Shown: positions 1 to 7,508 of the stretch, piece after piece
Layout of the letters: each line of letters starts with the position of its first letter
How positions within the stretch are numbered: position 1 is the stretch's first letter
NCBI GenBank assembly: GCA_002509495.1
Contig: DAEV01000089.1
Location: 1 to 20,406 of the forward strand
Direction of reading: 5' to 3'
DNA: 20,406 bases
From: Methanolinea sp. UBA473
GTDB lineage: Archaea > Halobacteriota > Methanomicrobia > Methanomicrobiales > Methanospirillaceae
Notes under the pieces: generated by a model
What the model saw: only the letters and a program-made list of their open reading frames with translations
Databases searched by the model: none
What the model was told of the DNA's origin: nothing
Translations under genes and position numbers: made by a program

Positions 1-129
1 TGACCTGCGGCACATCCCCTTTTTTAATATGGAAATGGCCCCGCAATTTTAATTTTGTATACTTGTGTTCTCGATGAAAATCATGTGATTTTTTCGGATC
101 GGTTGCTCCTTACCTGCCCTGCCCTGGCC

Positions 130-175
130 GGCGTCCCGCCACCCTCATATAGGACGCCGTCCATTCCGTGATCAC
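130..175 (+). promoter_or_regulatory. Inverted repeats just upstream of carbamate kinase
   Basis: The 180 bases before the first gene hold no credible ORF. A T-run near 19-26 may end a gene left of the window. The perfect 7-base arms GGCGTCC (130-136) and GGACGCC (152-158) can form a hairpin, and the perfect 8-base palindrome GTGATCAC lies at 168-175, only a few bases before the GTG start. A further near-palindrome of AAAATCA and TGATTTT lies at 77-92. These could be operator or leader structures. No clear TATA box at the right distance was found, so function is a guess. Confidence 0.3.
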
Positions 176-180
176 CGGAT

Positions 181-1119
181 GTGATCCCGTTGGAGAGTGG
201 AGAACAGGAGAACGATCTCCTCATCGTGGTTGCCCTTGGAGGCAACGCACTGTTGCGCCGGGGGGAGCCCATGACCGCGGAGGTACAGCGGGAGAACGTC
301 CGGCTTGCCGCCCGGTCCCTGGCCCCCCTGGCACAGCGGTTCCGGCTGGTGCTTTCGCACGGAAACGGTCCCCAGGTCGGGCTGCTCGCACTCCAGGCCG
401 CATGCTACCATGAAGTGGAGCCCTATCCTCTCGATGTGCTCGGGGCCCAGACAGAGGGAATGATCGGGTACCTGATCGAGCAGGAGATGAGGAACCACCT
501 CCCCGCGGATATCCCGCTCGCAACCATCCTGACCATGGTGGAGGTGGACCCCTCCGACCCCGCCTTCCGGGATCCCACCAAGTTCGTGGGTCCGGTCTAT
601 ACCCGGCACGAGGCGGACCGTGTCTCTTCCGAGAAAGGATGGGTGGTGAGACAGGACGGTGACTCCTGGAGAAGGGTCGTCCCCTCGCCGGTTCCCCATA
701 AAATCCTGGAGATCCGCCCTATCCGGTGGCTCCTGGCCGAGGGGACAGTTGTAATCTGCACGGGGGGCGGCGGGATTCCCACGGCGAATAATCGCGGCAT
801 ATTGTCCGGGGTGGAAGCGGTCATCGACAAGGACCTGGCCAGTGCCCTCCTTGCCCGGGAGCTGGAGGCCGGCCTGTTTATCATGGCGACCGATGTTCCC
901 GGTGTCTTCCTGGATTGGGGAACCCCCCATGCCCGGATGCTGCGAAGGACCCGCGTGGACGAACTCCGGCTGCACAGCTTCGCGCCCGGTTCCATGGGCC
1001 CCAAGGTCGGGGCAGCCTGCGAGTTTGTAGAAAAGACCGGTAAGCCGGCTGCCATCGGATCTCTTGCCGACCTGGAAGCCATCATCGCAGGGACTGCCGG
1101 CACCCTGATCGAACCCTGA
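181..1119 (+). CDS. arcC: Carbamate kinase
   Basis: This 312-residue protein is a full-length amino-acid-kinase fold enzyme that interconverts carbamoyl phosphate plus ADP with ATP, carbamate (CO2) and ammonia in the cytosol. Visible family motifs are VVALGGNALL near residues 16-25 (the phosphate-binding glycine segment), SHGNGPQVG near 59-67, CTGGGGIP near 194-201, the VIDKDLAS segment near 214-221, and MATDVPGV near 235-242. GSMGPKV near 271-277 is also typical. The length matches the usual 310 or so. The start is a GTG, and no strong ribosome site precedes it; a TTG at codon 4 would also be possible. No arginine deiminase or ornithine carbamoyltransferase gene is beside it, so the pathway is not shown by context. 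It may supply ATP from carbamoyl phosphate or simply balance that pool. Identity is nearly certain, physiological role is not. Confidence 0.95.
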   Translation: MIPLESGEQENDLLIVVALGGNALLRRGEPMTAEVQRENVRLAARSLAPLAQRFRLVLSHGNGPQVGLLALQAACYHEVEPYPLDVLGAQTEGMIGYLIEQEMRNHLPADIPLATILTMVEVDPSDPAFRDPTKFVGPVYTRHEADRVSSEKGWVVRQDGDSWRRVVPSPVPHKILEIRPIRWLLAEGTVVICTGGGGIPTANNRGILSGVEAVIDKDLASALLARELEAGLFIMATDVPGVFLDWGTPHARMLRRTRVDELRLHSFAPGSMGPKVGAACEFVEKTGKPAAIGSLADLEAIIAGTAGTLIEP

Positions 1120-1138
1120 GAAAGGAAAGGAGGAGGGA

Positions 1139-1711
1139 TTATCCGGGGCTTATGCAGGGGATGGATTTCCCGGTAACTCCTGCAGCGAGGAGCTCGATCC
1201 CCAGCAGGAGGAGCTGCACCGAGATCAGGATAAAGATCAACTCCAGGCCGAAGGCAGGGAAGACCAGGATTGCAAACGAGATCACAAGGACCAGTACAGC
1301 GATGGCAAGGGTCAGGTATTTGATCCACGCCGGGCCCGTTCCGGCCATTCCTCCCACGGCCAATCGTTCGATCCCTGCGAAGAGGAGTGCCACGGCGAAG
1401 AAGTACACAAGAGTCAAAACCCCGGCTACAGGGAACGCGAGAGCAACCATCCCTACCCCAAGTAAAATCAACCCTGCAAGGACCATCAGGGCCCGGAGAC
1501 CTCCGTTGAGGTTTTTGGCGTTGATCCCTCCGAATAATCGGGCAAACCCGAGGAAGATCAGCGCAACGGCAAAGAACGTCTCCACGGCAAGGATGGCCAC
1601 AAGGGGATATACCCATACCAGGAATGCCACGAGAATGAGGATCACCCCGGCGATCAGTTCCAGCGCCCGGAGCCACCCGGGGGGCTTTGCAGATGCAGGC
1701 TCGTCAGTCAT
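1139..1711 (-). CDS. HdeD-like (DUF308) six-helix membrane protein
   Basis: This 190-residue protein is almost all hydrophobic, with about six predicted membrane segments arranged as three hairpin pairs separated by short glycine- and charge-containing loops. That is the pattern of the HdeD/DUF308 family, named after an acid-resistance membrane protein of Escherichia coli whose biochemical role is unclear. The repeat of ALxLxGxxxLxxG-type helices is visible near residues 18-36, 71-90 and 130-150. A short cytoplasmic N-terminus (about 14 residues, rich in P and K) precedes helix 1. The start has an AGGGA element about 9 bases upstream. It converges with carbamate kinase, the two stops being only about 20 bases apart, and is divergent from the operon that starts at 1850. 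Family assignment is good; function is unknown. Confidence 0.8.
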   Translation of the reverse strand: MTDEPASAKPPGWLRALELIAGVILILVAFLVWVYPLVAILAVETFFAVALIFLGFARLFGGINAKNLNGGLRALMVLAGLILLGVGMVALAFPVAGVLTLVYFFAVALLFAGIERLAVGGMAGTGPAWIKYLTLAIAVLVLVISFAILVFPAFGLELIFILISVQLLLLGIELLAAGVTGKSIPCISPG

Positions 1712-1736
1712 ATGAGTATTCCCTTAGCACTGCCTT

Positions 1737-1750
1737 CATTAATCAATATC
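1737..1750 (-). promoter_or_regulatory. Possible TATA region for the HdeD-like gene
   Basis: In the 138-base divergent gap, the minus strand reads TTGATTAATG at about 1737-1746, roughly 26-35 bases before the ATG at 1711. This is a reasonable archaeal TATA-like element giving a very short leader. A plus-strand TATA box for the gene at 1850 is not obvious. Confidence 0.3.
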
Positions 1751-1849
1751 TCGCTTCAACCGGGAGAGATCTTCCTTTGTGGCAGGATTCGCGGATCAGA
1801 GGTTTTGAGATGAATTCGCCTGGTTTCCTGACGTAAGAAGCAAAGTCTT

Positions 1850-2365
1850 ATGATTCGTTCAGATAACCACACTCTCATGACTGGAGTGACATTGATCGTG
1901 CGTAAGAGGGCCTTCCCCAGCCAGGGAAGGGCCAGGATCCACGAATCTGTCCTGGAAAATCTGCAGATTGCAGAGGGGGATTTGGTGGATCTTACAATAG
2001 AGGGAGACGCCGTCCCGCACCCGGTCGCCGCGTTTGCGGATTCCCTGGTGGATGAGGGCGAGATACGTCTGAGCTCGGAGGATATGGCCTCGTTCCACCT
2101 TGCGGAGGGATCCGAAGTCACGGTAACAAAGAGACCGCCTCCAGGAGAGAAGATCCGGAAAGCGGCGAAATCTGCAGCAGGAGATCTGAAAGAAAGCCTC
2201 GATGCGGCGGAGACGTCGGTAAAATCTGGGGTCGCCAGAGTCGAGGAAAAGGCAGGCACCGCAGCCTCCGATCTTAAGGAAGAATTAAAAAAAGCAGAAT
2301 CGTCGGTAAAAAAAGGAGCTTCCCGGGTGAGCGGAGCCATCCGGAAACCCAGGAAGGAGGAGTGA
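1850..2365 (+). CDS. AbrB/double-psi-barrel-like N-terminus with long amphipathic helical tail
   Basis: This 171-residue protein has two parts. Residues about 11-95 look like a small beta-barrel with repeated basic/acidic strands and the pattern RxHESVLENLxIxEGDLVDL, resembling AbrB-type or Cdc48-N double-psi barrels (inference from pattern only). Residues about 100-165 are an alanine-, lysine- and glutamate-rich amphipathic region with a repeated unit (SAAGDLKESL..AETSVKSG and TAASDLKEEL..AESSVKKG), similar in style to LEA, apolipoprotein or phasin surface helices. The start could also be the ATG at 1877. The gene leads a tight plus-strand operon of six genes. In haloarchaea an AbrB-like regulator (PhaR) precedes the phasin gene phaP, a possible but unproven analogy here. 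It could regulate the operon or coat a surface. Confidence 0.65.
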   Translation: MIRSDNHTLMTGVTLIVRKRAFPSQGRARIHESVLENLQIAEGDLVDLTIEGDAVPHPVAAFADSLVDEGEIRLSSEDMASFHLAEGSEVTVTKRPPPGEKIRKAAKSAAGDLKESLDAAETSVKSGVARVEEKAGTAASDLKEELKKAESSVKKGASRVSGAIRKPRKEE

Positions 2366-2369
2366 TAGA

Positions 2370-2750
2370 ATGGACCTGGGAACAGCCCTGGCCGACAGTC
2401 TTCCATTCCTTCTCTTCTTCCTCGGCCTGGCAATCCTCTACCTGATCATCCGGGAGTTCCGGCTGATGTGGAATGTTCCCCGGCTGGCCCAGATAGAACT
2501 CGAAAAGGAGAAACTTGCGGTCATGAAGCAGGATCTCGGGTCGCGGGACTTCGGGTTTTCCCGGATCCCCCCTGAGAAGCTCCAGGAGATCAGGCAACTC
2601 GACGATGAGAACCTTGCCCTGCAGGGGGATCTCCTTGCAAGCCACGGAAAAGTGGAGAGGCGCATCCAGCGCCTGGAACAGAAGGTTAGACTGGCCCACC
2701 TCGACCGCCTCTCTTCCAGGATCGACCAGGAAGAGAAGAGACTGGAGTGA
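2370..2750 (+). CDS. Small membrane-anchored coiled-coil protein
   Basis: This 126-residue protein starts 4 bases after the preceding stop with a strong ribosome site (AAGGAGG before the ATG). One membrane segment lies at about residues 9-28 (LADSLPFLLFFLGLAILYLI), followed by a charged region at about 29-126 rich in E, K, L and Q with heptad spacing, predicted to be a coiled coil. No catalytic motif is visible. Its stop overlaps a possible GTG start of the next gene and lies 5 bases before that gene's ATG, so translation is probably coupled. It is likely a membrane tether or scaffold for the small coiled-coil proteins encoded downstream. I do not recognise a named family. Confidence 0.7.
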   Translation: MDLGTALADSLPFLLFFLGLAILYLIIREFRLMWNVPRLAQIELEKEKLAVMKQDLGSRDFGFSRIPPEKLQEIRQLDDENLALQGDLLASHGKVERRIQRLEQKVRLAHLDRLSSRIDQEEKRLE

Positions 2751-2755
2751 CCCCG

Positions 2756-3061
2756 ATGTATTCGACACCCACTGCGTACTTGCCCAAAAAAGACCAGATC
2801 TATGACTCGCTTTCCGGATTGCCCTCTTCGATCGAGGAGAAGCTCCCAACCATGGACAAGCGGCTCTCGAACTACTTTGAAAGCCGCCGGGACGCTCTCC
2901 TGGAGGAATGGGGGATCCTTACGCGGAACGATCTCGAGAGCATGGAGATGCGGCTGGACCGCCTCAGCATGGAGATCGGGAAGCTGGAGACGTCAGGTAA
3001 GAATCTCAAGACCCGTGCAGGTGCCCTCGACGTAGAACTGCAGGAGTTGGAGCGACTATGA
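2756..3061 (+). CDS. Phasin-like coiled-coil protein, copy 1 of 3
   Basis: This protein has 101 residues when read from the ATG at 2756, chosen because GGAG sits 8 bases before it; a GTG at 2747 would add three residues. No membrane segment is present. After a polar N-terminus there is a module Y-F-E-S-R-R-D-A-L-L-E-E-W followed by G-I-L-T-R-N-D-L, then a heptad coiled coil to the C-terminus. The same module recurs in the next two genes, so the three are local duplicates. The W-x-[LI]-x-x-R-x-D-[LV] core followed by a leucine heptad resembles the end of phasin and PhaE-type polyhydroxyalkanoate granule proteins. That link is recall-based, and no synthase is nearby. Its stop overlaps the next start (ATGA). 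Confidence 0.7.
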   Translation: MYSTPTAYLPKKDQIYDSLSGLPSSIEEKLPTMDKRLSNYFESRRDALLEEWGILTRNDLESMEMRLDRLSMEIGKLETSGKNLKTRAGALDVELQELERL

Positions 3062-3282
3062 AGGGTTTTAACTCGTACATGGATGCCTACATGGACCGCC
3101 GGATGGAGGCGCTCATCCAGGAGTGGGACCTCGCAGGCAGGAGGGATCTCGCGGACATGGAAGCACGGATCCGATCCCTCGAGGAGGATACGCGGGATAT
3201 TGCCCTCTTTGAGGCCAGGGCCGGTGTCAGGCTCGATCATCTAGAGGAACGGCTTGCCGTCCTTAAGGGGGCGAGGAGATGA
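3058..3282 (+). CDS. Phasin-like coiled-coil protein, copy 2 of 3
   Basis: This 74-residue soluble protein is the most minimal version of the shared module: Y-M-D-R-R-M-E-A-L-I-Q-E-W at about residues 11-23, then D-L-A-G-R-R-D-L, then a heptad coiled coil with two short segments to the C-terminus. The start codon overlaps the stop of the preceding gene and its own stop overlaps the next start (ATGA at both ends), which is strong evidence for translational coupling and for a real gene despite its size. There is no membrane helix, no cysteine and no enzyme motif. It probably oligomerises with its neighbours. The function is unknown. Confidence 0.7.
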   Translation: MKGFNSYMDAYMDRRMEALIQEWDLAGRRDLADMEARIRSLEEDTRDIALFEARAGVRLDHLEERLAVLKGARR

Positions 3283-3620
3283 CCCTTATCGAATGGCTCC
3301 TGCTCATCCTCATCCTGGTCGTAATCGGCTTTGCCCTCTATTACTTCTTCCGCGGATCTTCGGGCAGGATCTCGCTTTCCCACCCTGTGGAGAGCCGGGT
3401 GGACGAGTACCTGGACCGCCGCTTCGAAGATCTCGTGCAGCAATGGTCGCTGGTTACAAGGAAGGATGTGCAGGCCTTCTCCCATGAAAAAGAACCTGAT
3501 CTTGTCAGGGAAGAAGCCCGGATGGCGGCTCTTTTAGAATTTAAGGGAACCATGGAGGAGACGCTGGCAAACCTGGAGGCCAGGCTCGATGCTCTGGAAA
3601 AAAAAGGAAAAGCACGCTGA
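3279..3620 (+). CDS. Membrane-anchored phasin-like coiled-coil protein, copy 3 of 3
   Basis: This 113-residue protein adds an N-terminal membrane helix (about residues 4-24, rich in L, I and V) to the shared module, which here reads Y-L-D-R-R-F-E-D-L-V-Q-Q-W then S-L-V-T-R-K-D-V at about residues 44-64. A charged linker and a final leucine heptad follow. Start and stop of the adjacent genes overlap (ATGA at 3279), and GAGGAG directly precedes the start. With the anchored gene at 2370 it suggests that the soluble copies assemble at the membrane. The last 32 bases overlap the next gene in another frame. The function is unknown. Confidence 0.7.
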   Translation: MTLIEWLLLILILVVIGFALYYFFRGSSGRISLSHPVESRVDEYLDRRFEDLVQQWSLVTRKDVQAFSHEKEPDLVREEARMAALLEFKGTMEETLANLEARLDALEKKGKAR

Positions 3621-3903
3621 TCGCTCCAGGGGGACCCCCGAGGACCTCATCGCAAGGATCCGGCGCGACGTCCCTAGGATCAGGGATCAGGGTAATCCTC
3701 CGGAGAAGGATCCCACGAGCTTTGCCGCATATCTCTGCGATCTCTGCAATACCCCCCACCCCCTTTCCGGACTCCGGCAGTGCACCCTCTGCGGCAGGTG
3801 GACCTGCGAATCCTGCTGGACCGGGGAATTCTATATCTGCAATTCCTGCAACGGATTAAAAAAACTGCATTCGCTCCAGCAGGGCCGGGAGTCGACGCGT
3901 TAA
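3589..3903 (+). CDS. Small double-zinc cysteine-rich protein
   Basis: This 104-residue protein has a basic N-terminus (about 1-45) and eight cysteines at residues 50, 53, 65, 68, 73, 76, 84 and 87, giving four CxxC knuckles with spacers of 11, 4 and 7. This is a cross-brace or treble-clef arrangement that would bind two zinc ions, similar in layout to B-box, RING or FYVE domains, though no family is certain. The start overlaps the preceding gene by 32 bases; a GGAGG lies about 10 bases before it. It closes the six-gene operon, and may be its nucleic-acid- or protein-binding member. The gap to the next, convergent gene holds the only terminator-like hairpin nearby. Confidence 0.6.
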   Translation: MLWKKKEKHADRSRGTPEDLIARIRRDVPRIRDQGNPPEKDPTSFAAYLCDLCNTPHPLSGLRQCTLCGRWTCESCWTGEFYICNSCNGLKKLHSLQQGRESTR

Positions 3904-3975
3904 TCTTCCCTCCAGCTCTTTTGTTCCCTTCATCGTCAGGCCAGGATAACCGCCTTCCGGGCCAAGGTCCGTTGA

Positions 3976-4001
3976 CCCCCGTTATTTCACGAGACCGGGG
4001 G
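3976..4001. terminator. GC hairpin between convergent genes
   Basis: The arms CCCCCG (3976-3981) and CGGGGG (3996-4001) flank a 14-base loop that contains the stop codon of the minus-strand gene. It lies where two convergent transcripts end and may limit read-through in both directions. No long T-run follows. Confidence 0.35.
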
Positions 4002-4301
4002 AGACCTCACGCGTTTTTGCGATCTGGGGTATACAGCATCCCTTTTCTGAACCAGGTACCGCCTGAGGACCCCGGTCGAACGGGTCTTATCCCGGATCCG
4101 TTCGCTTTTTACCACCATGAACGGGTAACTGATGAACGGGCCATTCTCAATCCGCCGGAGGAACCCCGCTACGGTCGATGACCATTCCCTTTCAAGGCGG
4201 AACCGGGTCCTGATATCCTTGACCGTGACCCACCGGGGAAATTCGCCTGTTTCTTCCAGGTACTGGGCAACCAGTTCGGGAATATCGGAATAGTGGACCA
4301 T
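3987..4301 (-). CDS. Small basic protein downstream of atwA
   Basis: This 104-residue protein begins 35 bases after the atwA stop on the same strand, so the two are probably co-transcribed. Residues about 5-60 are predicted helical with a V-x-x-Y-L-E-E-T-G-E-F-P-R-W-V-T-V-K-D-I pattern that would suit a small winged-helix or related nucleic-acid-binding fold. The C-terminal third is very basic (K/R-rich, ending RSQKRVRSPPVS). No ribosome site is evident, as expected for a coupled or weakly translated gene. I do not recognise the family. The position suggests a link to methyl-coenzyme M reductase activation, but that is context only. Confidence 0.55.
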   Translation of the reverse strand: MVHYSDIPELVAQYLEETGEFPRWVTVKDIRTRFRLEREWSSTVAGFLRRIENGPFISYPFMVVKSERIRDKTRSTGVLRRYLVQKRDAVYPRSQKRVRSPPVS

Positions 4302-4335
4302 GGCACAACAACCCGTCTTGCTGGTATCTTCAGAC

Positions 4336-6066
4336 TCACCGTACGGCGGTGGGGGATTTCACGGGGGGTGCCCGGGGTCCCCCCATCCCCTCCCGCTCTT
4401 CGGAGGTCAGGTTTGCGAGGACTTCGTCGGTCGGGCCGATCTGGATCATCTTGCCGTATCGCATCAGACCTACACGGTCGCAGACATCCCGGACAAAATC
4501 GATATCGTGGGAAACCACGATGAACGTCTCCTCCATCTCCTGGCGGGCGTGAAGGATGGAATGCTTCACATCCATCTTCGTGATGGGATCCATGGTTCCC
4601 GTAGGTTCGTCGAGGATGACCAGCCTGGGTTCCCGGATCAGCACCTGCGCGAGGGCGACCCTGTGCCGCTCCCCCTCAGAGAGTTCCCCGGGATACCTGG
4701 CAAGGACGTCATCCATGACCGTATCGGGAAATCCCGCCATGTGCAGGCTGATCCTGGCTTTATGAGCCGCGAACTCCTTGGGATATTCGAGCCCGATGGC
4801 GTCTGTCAGGTTATCGAGAACGTTCCTGTGGGGATAGAGATCGTATTCCTGGTGCAGGAGCCCGATGTATGCTTTGGCCCGACCCCGTTCCTCAATCCCC
4901 GGTTTGGTCATATCTACCCAGTCATCCCCGATTCGTATGTTCAACTCCCCGCTGGTAGGCTCGATGATCCCTGCGATCATCCGTGAGAGCGTGGTCTTTC
5001 CTGCACCACTTGTCCCGATGATGCCAAAGATCTCGTGTTCGGCCACGTCGAAACTGACGTTGTTCACCGCCTTTACCACCCCGCGGTCCACCGTCATGTA
5101 TCGTTTGGCCACATCTCTCGAGGACACGATCTTCTCACCGATGTCGCCGCGTTCGATGGATTCATCGTCGTGCAGGTTTGCAAGGAAGAACGAAATTACC
5201 TCCCTGGGCGCTCCGGAGAGGGTGATCTCCCCGTTTTCAAGAAGCATAGCCCGGTGTGCGACATCTTCCACCACGCCGGAAAAATGAGAGGTGATCACCA
5301 TGCCCATCCTGCGGGTCTGAGAGGCTTCGATCAGCATTTCATGGACCAGCCGTGCGGTGTCCGGGTCCAGGGTGCCGGTCGGTTCATCCGCAAATAGGAG
5401 GGCAGGTTCCTTCGCCAACTGGCGGGCAAGGACAACCCTCTGCTTCTCCCCGCCCGAGAGGTCGCGGGCGATATGCATCATCCTGTGGGAGAGCCGAACC
5501 TGGTCGAGGAGATCTGCTGCCCGGTTGATCGCATCCTCCTGGGGATACCCGATATCGTCGAGTGCATGCAGCACGTTTTCTACCACGCGGTCGTTTCCGT
5601 AGAGTGCGAAGGTCCGCTGGAACATGATGGCGGTCCGGTGCATCAACCGCGATTTCATCCCGTCGCTTGCTTCGTCCCAGAGATCGATATCGGCAGACAG
5701 GAGAGTCGACCCGCAGAGGGGACATTTTCCCCCTGCCCTGCTCTGGACATCGACATACTCGCAGCTGCTGCAGGGAGCGACATGGTAGATAATGGAACCG
5801 CTTGTCGGGGGCTCCTCGATCCCGCGCAGAAGGTTCATGAGAACGCTCTTTCCCGCCCCACTCCTTCCGATGATTCCAATGATCTCCCCTTCCCCGATCT
5901 GGAACGAGATCCCCTTGAGAACCGATTTGCCGTCGAAGTCCATGCATAGGTCCTCGACCGTTACCAGAGGGTACGTCATGATGCCACGTTCCCTGCACAC
6001 ATCCCGGAAGAAAGGGTTTGGTCCGATCTTCTCCTGCAATTTTTGTGATCCATCGAAGTATGCCAC
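4336..6066 (-). CDS. atwA: Methyl-coenzyme M reductase component A2 (tandem ABC ATPase)
   Basis: This 576-residue protein contains two soluble ABC ATPase domains in tandem without membrane segments. Domain 1 has Walker A GRSGAGKS near 67-74, signature LSGGEKQR and Walker B ALLFADEPTGTLD; domain 2 has Walker A GTSGAGKT, signature LSEGERHR and Walker B LVILDEPTGTMD. A four-cysteine insert (Cys99, 102, 115, 118) in domain 1 could hold a metal. This matches AtwA, the ATP-dependent component that with McrC-containing complexes reactivates methyl-coenzyme M reductase by reducing the nickel of F430. Two starts are possible. GTG at 6066 has a GAGGAG site 4 bases upstream and adds 29 residues. ATG at 5979 gives the N-terminus more usual for the family, with AGGGA about 10 bases upstream. 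Identity is strong; the start is uncertain. Confidence 0.93.
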   Translation of the reverse strand: MAYFDGSQKLQEKIGPNPFFRDVCRERGIMTYPLVTVEDLCMDFDGKSVLKGISFQIGEGEIIGIIGRSGAGKSVLMNLLRGIEEPPTSGSIIYHVAPCSSCEYVDVQSRAGGKCPLCGSTLLSADIDLWDEASDGMKSRLMHRTAIMFQRTFALYGNDRVVENVLHALDDIGYPQEDAINRAADLLDQVRLSHRMMHIARDLSGGEKQRVVLARQLAKEPALLFADEPTGTLDPDTARLVHEMLIEASQTRRMGMVITSHFSGVVEDVAHRAMLLENGEITLSGAPREVISFFLANLHDDESIERGDIGEKIVSSRDVAKRYMTVDRGVVKAVNNVSFDVAEHEIFGIIGTSGAGKTTLSRMIAGIIEPTSGELNIRIGDDWVDMTKPGIEERGRAKAYIGLLHQEYDLYPHRNVLDNLTDAIGLEYPKEFAAHKARISLHMAGFPDTVMDDVLARYPGELSEGERHRVALAQVLIREPRLVILDEPTGTMDPITKMDVKHSILHARQEMEETFIVVSHDIDFVRDVCDRVGLMRYGKMIQIGPTDEVLANLTSEEREGMGGPRAPPVKSPTAVR

Positions 6067-6162
6067 CCCGCTCCTCTCGTGCCCGGATTCCGATCGGACC
6101 GAACATTGTTCGCGTTTCGTTCTCCGGAAACATTCAACCTTGAATAATTACACGTATGTGCA

Positions 6163-6172
6163 TAAATATTTA
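6163..6172 (-). promoter_or_regulatory. TATA box for atwA
   Basis: The element TAAATATTTA in a strongly AT-rich patch of an otherwise GC-rich region predicts transcription starting near 6138 on the minus strand, leaving a leader of about 70 bases to the GTG at 6066 or about 160 to the ATG at 5979. Confidence 0.6.
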
Positions 6173-6394
6173 AAATTAATGAAACAGGATCCCCAGGCTG
6201 AAGCTTCGGCTTGAAGGAGATGTTCGCATGCCTTACGTTTCGGGAACGGCGATTTTATCAAAACCGGTTTGGGGAGCCAGGTTATGGAGAGGAAACACGG
6301 GAAATGGTTTGCGGCGATTATTGAGAGATCCTCCCCCCTTCGTGACTGCATCAGGACAACGGCGCCACCTGCGATGAATTCTGTTTCAACGCTT
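6173..6394. other. Intergenic stretch with palindromes, no gene seen
   Basis: No credible ORF is visible between the atwA promoter and the DUF134 stop. A near-perfect 20-base palindrome centred on AAGCTT occupies 6194-6213 (two G-T wobbles) and could serve as terminator hairpin for the DUF134 gene or as an operator. A perfect AAACCGGTTT palindrome lies about 50 bases further right. Confidence 0.3.
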
Positions 6395-6814
6395 TTATTC
6401 CGTGGTCTGCCCGTTCCGCCGCCAGTGTTTGGGACAGGGGCCACCCCCCCGCTTCGGGCAGGTTGCATCCGACAGGCGGGGGCAGTTCCCGGAACTTCTT
6501 AATCTGCAGCCTGCAACCTGGATCCCCTTTCCGTTCACCAGCGCATCCGCGATCTTCCGTCGCGCTTCGTGCAGGTCCCGCCATGCCGTCCGGCGGGATA
6601 CTCCGAGGATATTGGCGGCCTCTTCCTGTTCGAGCCCCCGGAGATCGATCAGTTTCAGGAGTTCGAGCTCCTCCGGCAGAAGGACCACCACCTCCTCCTC
6701 GCCCTGCAGTTGGCACTGGGGGGCGTAGCAGCGGACGGGACCTTCGGGATCCAGGCGTCGCTGGACCCGGGGCCTCCCCCTCGGCCGTGCTGCACCCTCC
6801 CCATCACCCTGCAT
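6395..6814 (-). CDS. DUF134 (UPF0251) family HTH protein
   Basis: This 139-residue protein has the features of the archaeal DUF134/UPF0251 family: an N-terminal ARPRGRPRVQRR basic segment, a CYAPQC motif, then a helix-turn-helix resembling sigma-70 region 4 (about residues 50-92, with QEEAANILGVSRRTAWRDL as its core). A cysteine-rich tail follows (Cys near 103, 110, 119, 126). It is expected to bind DNA; target genes are unknown. GGGAG lies 8 bases before the ATG, and a TATA-like CATATTATC lies further upstream. The cysteine-rich tail differs from the shortest family members and could bind a metal or iron-sulfur cluster. Family call is good, function open. Confidence 0.85.
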   Translation of the reverse strand: MQGDGEGAARPRGRPRVQRRLDPEGPVRCYAPQCQLQGEEEVVVLLPEELELLKLIDLRGLEQEEAANILGVSRRTAWRDLHEARRKIADALVNGKGIQVAGCRLRSSGNCPRLSDATCPKRGGGPCPKHWRRNGQTTE

Positions 6815-7025
6815 AATGAAGACTCCCGGTCATAGATATGCCGGGCTTGATAATATGGTTGATCCATGCACACGGAGAATATGCCATGACCAGGCATCTC
6901 GATTCGGTCGGGTTCCCGGGGTCCAGGATCCCTCTATGGAACAATACCTGCCTCAGATCGCGAACGCTGCAAGGGAGTTCCTGCGATCGAACGTACGTCC
7001 TCCTTCCGGTCGAAAAGGCTATTCT

Positions 7026-7352
7026 CTATTGCGGCAGGTATTCGTCCCTTCGTGGTGAAAAGACTTCGATGGTCAACGAATCGGCAAGAATCTCCGCATG
7101 ATGGGATACGTCACCCGGGATCGTCCAGCTGTCGCCGGGGCGGATCTCGGCCTTCTCTTCTCCGATCGTAAGCAGCATATGCCCGGATACGAGATAGCCC
7201 GTCTGTTCGTGTGGATGACGATGCGAAGCGAGATTCGAACCTTTCTCGAGGAGAAACTCCGTCATCAGGGTGTGGTCGCCGAACACGAGCGTTTTCCTCA
7301 CGATCCCGGGAGAAACGGGAATATATCCCCCGCGACTGGTCTTGGCAAACAT
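7026..7352 (-). CDS. Small single-domain cupin protein
   Basis: This 108-residue protein is a one-domain cupin beta-barrel. Motif 1 is visible as H44-R-H46-P-H48-E49-Q-T-G-Y with GH following, motif 2 as P-G-D-x-W-x-I-P-x-x-x-x-H (residues about 72-84). The histidines and glutamate form a full metal site. Such proteins can be sugar or amino acid dioxygenases, isomerases or metal-dependent sensors; the substrate cannot be told from sequence. No ribosome site precedes the ATG, but a TATA-like CAATAAATCC lies about 20-25 bases upstream, consistent with a leaderless transcript. It is alone, with gene-poor stretches on both sides. Confidence 0.8.
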   Translation of the reverse strand: MFAKTSRGGYIPVSPGIVRKTLVFGDHTLMTEFLLEKGSNLASHRHPHEQTGYLVSGHMLLTIGEEKAEIRPGDSWTIPGDVSHHAEILADSLTIEVFSPRRDEYLPQ

Positions 7353-7508
7353 TGCAGGTCCAGGATTTATTGCAGGGGATTCCTTATCACACTATCCCGA
7401 CTGGTACCATGAGTCCCGGCAGAAATTCGTCACCGGATCGTCCGATATTTCCGAAAAGAGAGGGACTTTTTGACAGCACCTCATCCTTTAGGGGAGGATA
7501 GGGGGGGT

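Noticed and set aside
6936..7058. Plus-strand 40-codon frame starting MEQYLPQIANAAREF
   Set aside because: Locally protein-like, but no promoter or ribosome site and the end overlaps the convergent cupin gene; too weak to call.
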